Positions 5,209 to 6,424 of a stretch of DNA of 6,424 bases are shown here, piece after piece (the first letter of the stretch is position 1; each line of letters starts with the position of its first letter). Made by a program: the position numbers and the translations under genes. Origin of the DNA: Actinomycetes bacterium (GTDB lineage: Bacteria > Actinomycetota > Actinomycetes > Streptosporangiales > Streptosporangiaceae); the NCBI GenBank assembly GCA_023425615.1, contig JAFACJ010000883.1, forward strand, positions 1 to 6,424, written 5' to 3'. The notes under the pieces were generated by a model. That model was not told where the DNA came from, searched no databases, and saw only the letters and a program-made list of their open reading frames with translations.

Positions 5209-5907
5209 ATGCACCAGGTACTCGACCGGACCATCACGATGCCCGTGGAGATCCGCCGCGCGCGGGTCGCCTCGGCGATGTTCGCCGTCCCCGCCCGCAC
5301 CGCGCAGACGCTCATCGGGTACTCCGGCCTGGAGGTGGCGCGGCCGCTGCCCGCGAGCGCCCTCTGCTCCCTGGCCTTCATCGAGTACCTGGACGGCGAT
5401 CTCGGCCCCTACCACGAGTTCGCCGTCGCCTTCCTGGTCCGCGACCCCGAACCCGGCGACTCCGCCAAGATCGGCGCCTTCATCCACTGGCTCCCCGTCG
5501 ACGGCGAGTTCACCCTCCAGGCCGGCCGCCAGATCTGGGGCTTCCCCAAGGTCATCACCCGGCTGCCGATCTCCTGGGGATCGCCCCAGCGCTGCGCCGT
5601 CTTCCAGGACGGGCGGCTCGTCGTCGCCCTGTCCGTCAAACCCGGCCTGCCGGTGCCCGGCGGCGGCGCGGCCCCCGAGATCGACGCCTACTCCTGCTAC
5701 GACGGCGTCACCCGCCGCACCCCCTGGACGATGCGCCCGTCCTCCGTCCGCATGCGCCCCGGCGGGGCCGTGGTCTCCCTCGGCGACCACCCCGCCGCCG
5801 AGGAGCTGCGCCGGCTCGGCCTGCACCGCGTCCCCGCCCTGTCCAGCACCACCGTCGCCCGGCTGAGCATGACCTTCGGCGACGCCCGCGAGGTCGCGAC
5901 CGCATAA
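5209..5907 (+). CDS. Acetoacetate decarboxylase (ADC) superfamily protein
   Basis: A 232-residue, single-domain cytoplasmic enzyme. ADC superfamily proteins form a Schiff base between an active-site Lys and a keto acid. Here the active-site strand is FTLQAGRQIWGFPKVITRL (101-119), with K114 in the place of the Schiff-base Lys. The second Lys of the Clostridium KK pair, which lowers its pKa, is Val115. ALCSLAFIEYLDGDLGPYHEFAVAFLV (51-77) carries E59 and E70, which may match the conserved active-site acids. Because related Streptomyces proteins are known to act as aldolase-dehydratases rather than decarboxylases, and the second Lys is absent, the reaction should not be taken from the family name. 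Start ATG 5209 has AGGAG at 5198-5202, 6 nt away; the in-frame ATG at 5239 has none. It has its own promoter and a KstR-like operator, which suggests a role in lipid, steroid or polyketide-type metabolism. The helicase gene 28 bases downstream may be co-transcribed. Confidence 0.87.
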   Translation: MHQVLDRTITMPVEIRRARVASAMFAVPARTAQTLIGYSGLEVARPLPASALCSLAFIEYLDGDLGPYHEFAVAFLVRDPEPGDSAKIGAFIHWLPVDGEFTLQAGRQIWGFPKVITRLPISWGSPQRCAVFQDGRLVVALSVKPGLPVPGGGAAPEIDAYSCYDGVTRRTPWTMRPSSVRMRPGGAVVSLGDHPAAEELRRLGLHRVPALSSTTVARLSMTFGDAREVATA

Positions 5908-5908
5908 G

Positions 5909-5930
5909 CTTCTTCTCTTGCGAGAAGGAG
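5909..5930 (+). promoter_or_regulatory. Hairpin covering the ribosome binding site of the HelD-like gene
   Basis: CTTCTTCTC (5909-5917) pairs with GAGAAGGAG (5922-5930) around a TTGC loop: nine base pairs including one G-U. The 3' arm contains the Shine-Dalgarno sequence AAGGAG (5925-5930) that ends 5 nt before ATG 5936. In RNA this could limit translation of the helicase. As DNA, the core CTTCTC-TTGC-GAGAAG is a perfect inverted repeat that could also bind a protein. It is not a typical terminator because no U-run follows. Confidence 0.5.
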
Positions 5931-5935
5931 AACCC

Positions 5936-6424
5936 ATGCCGTCGCCCACCGCCAAGACCGGACAGGCCGCACAGGCCCTTCAGGTGAAAGAGGCCGAGAT
6001 CGCGGCCGAGCAGAGCCTGGTGGACACCGCACACGCCCGGCTCGAAGAGATGCGGGACGAGGCCCAGCGGATGCTCCAGGAGGGCTTCCGCCAGTCGCAG
6101 ACCGGCACCAAGAGCTCGCTGGTCGACCGAGACGCCATGGTCTACCAGGCCGCCCTGCGCGCCCAGGCCCTCAACGTCGCCGACGACGGCCTGGTCTTCG
6201 GCCGCCTCGACCTGGCCCCCGGGCAGCACGGGCCCCTGTACATCGGCAGGATCGGGGTGCGCACCCGCGACCACGACTCCCTCGTCGTCGACTGGCGCGC
6301 CCCCGCCGCCGAGGCGTTCTACCGCGCCACGCCCGAGGACCCGCGCGACGTCGTCCGCCGCCGGGTCCTGCACTCCCGCGGCCACAAGGTCATCGATCTG
6401 GAGGACGACCTGCTCCAGCCCGCC
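5936..6424 (+). CDS. HelD-like RNA polymerase-associated UvrD-type helicase (partial, N-terminus)
   Basis: The first 163 codons of a gene running off the right edge. HelD proteins are superfamily 1 ATPases that bind RNA polymerase and free stalled or drug-bound complexes. The start shows the family's N-terminal order. First comes a charged coiled-coil region (about 16-55, EIAAEQSLVDTAHARLEEMR), which in HelD reaches into the polymerase secondary channel. VDRDAMVYQAALRAQAL follows, then FGRLDL (88-93), YIGRIGV (102-108) and VDWRAPAAEAFYRAT (118-132), which lead into the first ATPase subdomain. The Walker A and later helicase motifs lie beyond the window. The start lacks the longer leader I associate with HelR, so a general actinobacterial HelD is more likely. 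ATG 5936 follows AAGGAG by 5 nt; that site lies in a hairpin. Partial only because of the window edge. Confidence 0.85.
   Translation, partial: MPSPTAKTGQAAQALQVKEAEIAAEQSLVDTAHARLEEMRDEAQRMLQEGFRQSQTGTKSSLVDRDAMVYQAALRAQALNVADDGLVFGRLDLAPGQHGPLYIGRIGVRTRDHDSLVVDWRAPAAEAFYRATPEDPRDVVRRRVLHSRGHKVIDLEDDLLQPA

Noticed and set aside
5912..5930. Firm assignment of a rifamycin-associated element before the helicase gene
   Set aside because: Only part of the remembered core matches, and the protein start looks like general HelD rather than HelR. Kept only as a possibility within the hairpin finding.
4645..5955. Long minus-strand open frame continuing upstream of the HD gene to about 5955
   Set aside because: It runs antisense through the SRPBCC and ADC-like genes, shows only Gly/Ala/Arg-rich sequence without motifs, and is explained by high GC. 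The real domain starts at ATG 4644.

Overview
The window is about 70% GC with third-codon-position G/C bias and actinomycete-type proteins (Tat-exported sulfatase, RSH-type HD protein, SRPBCC protein, ADC-like enzyme, HelD-type helicase). It most likely comes from the chromosome of a filamentous actinomycete (Streptomyces or a Streptosporangiales relative); I cannot fix the genus. No RNA gene, mobile element or CRISPR array is visible. There is no gene-free stretch over 300 bases; the longest gap, about 145-160 bases, lies between the first two genes.

Left half, a cell-surface glycan segment. A minus-strand gene cut by the left edge (1-375) encodes a glycosyltransferase-like protein with the N-terminal SPLQLL and DDG motifs seen in sialyl/polysialyltransferase-type families. 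Divergent from it are a Tat-exported formylglycine-type sulfatase (535-2073, TTG start), a PAPS-dependent sulfotransferase (2191-3042) and an unusually short GT-B glycosyltransferase (3134-4054). An enzyme that adds sulfate beside a secreted one that removes it suggests making and remodelling of a sulfated surface polysaccharide. The sulfatase and sulfotransferase share an identical 8-mer, TGTCGCTA, exactly 47 nt before their start codons. Each copy runs into a TANNNT hexamer, so the two are probably driven by similar promoters.

Middle, a divergent pair. A small minus-strand HD hydrolase resembling MESH1/RelA-SpoT hydrolase domains (4057-4644) ends two bases from the glycosyltransferase stop. 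It starts only 30 bases from a plus-strand SRPBCC (polyketide cyclase-like) gene (4675-5160).

Right part. An acetoacetate-decarboxylase-like gene (5209-5907) has a good sigma70-type promoter overlapped by a perfect inverted repeat, TAGAAC-CT-GTTCTA. This fits the TNNAACNNGTTNNA operator known for KstR-type TetR repressors and suggests control by a lipid- or steroid-responsive regulator. A HelD-like, RNA-polymerase-associated helicase gene (5936 to the right edge) follows after 28 bases. Its Shine-Dalgarno sequence lies in a predicted hairpin.
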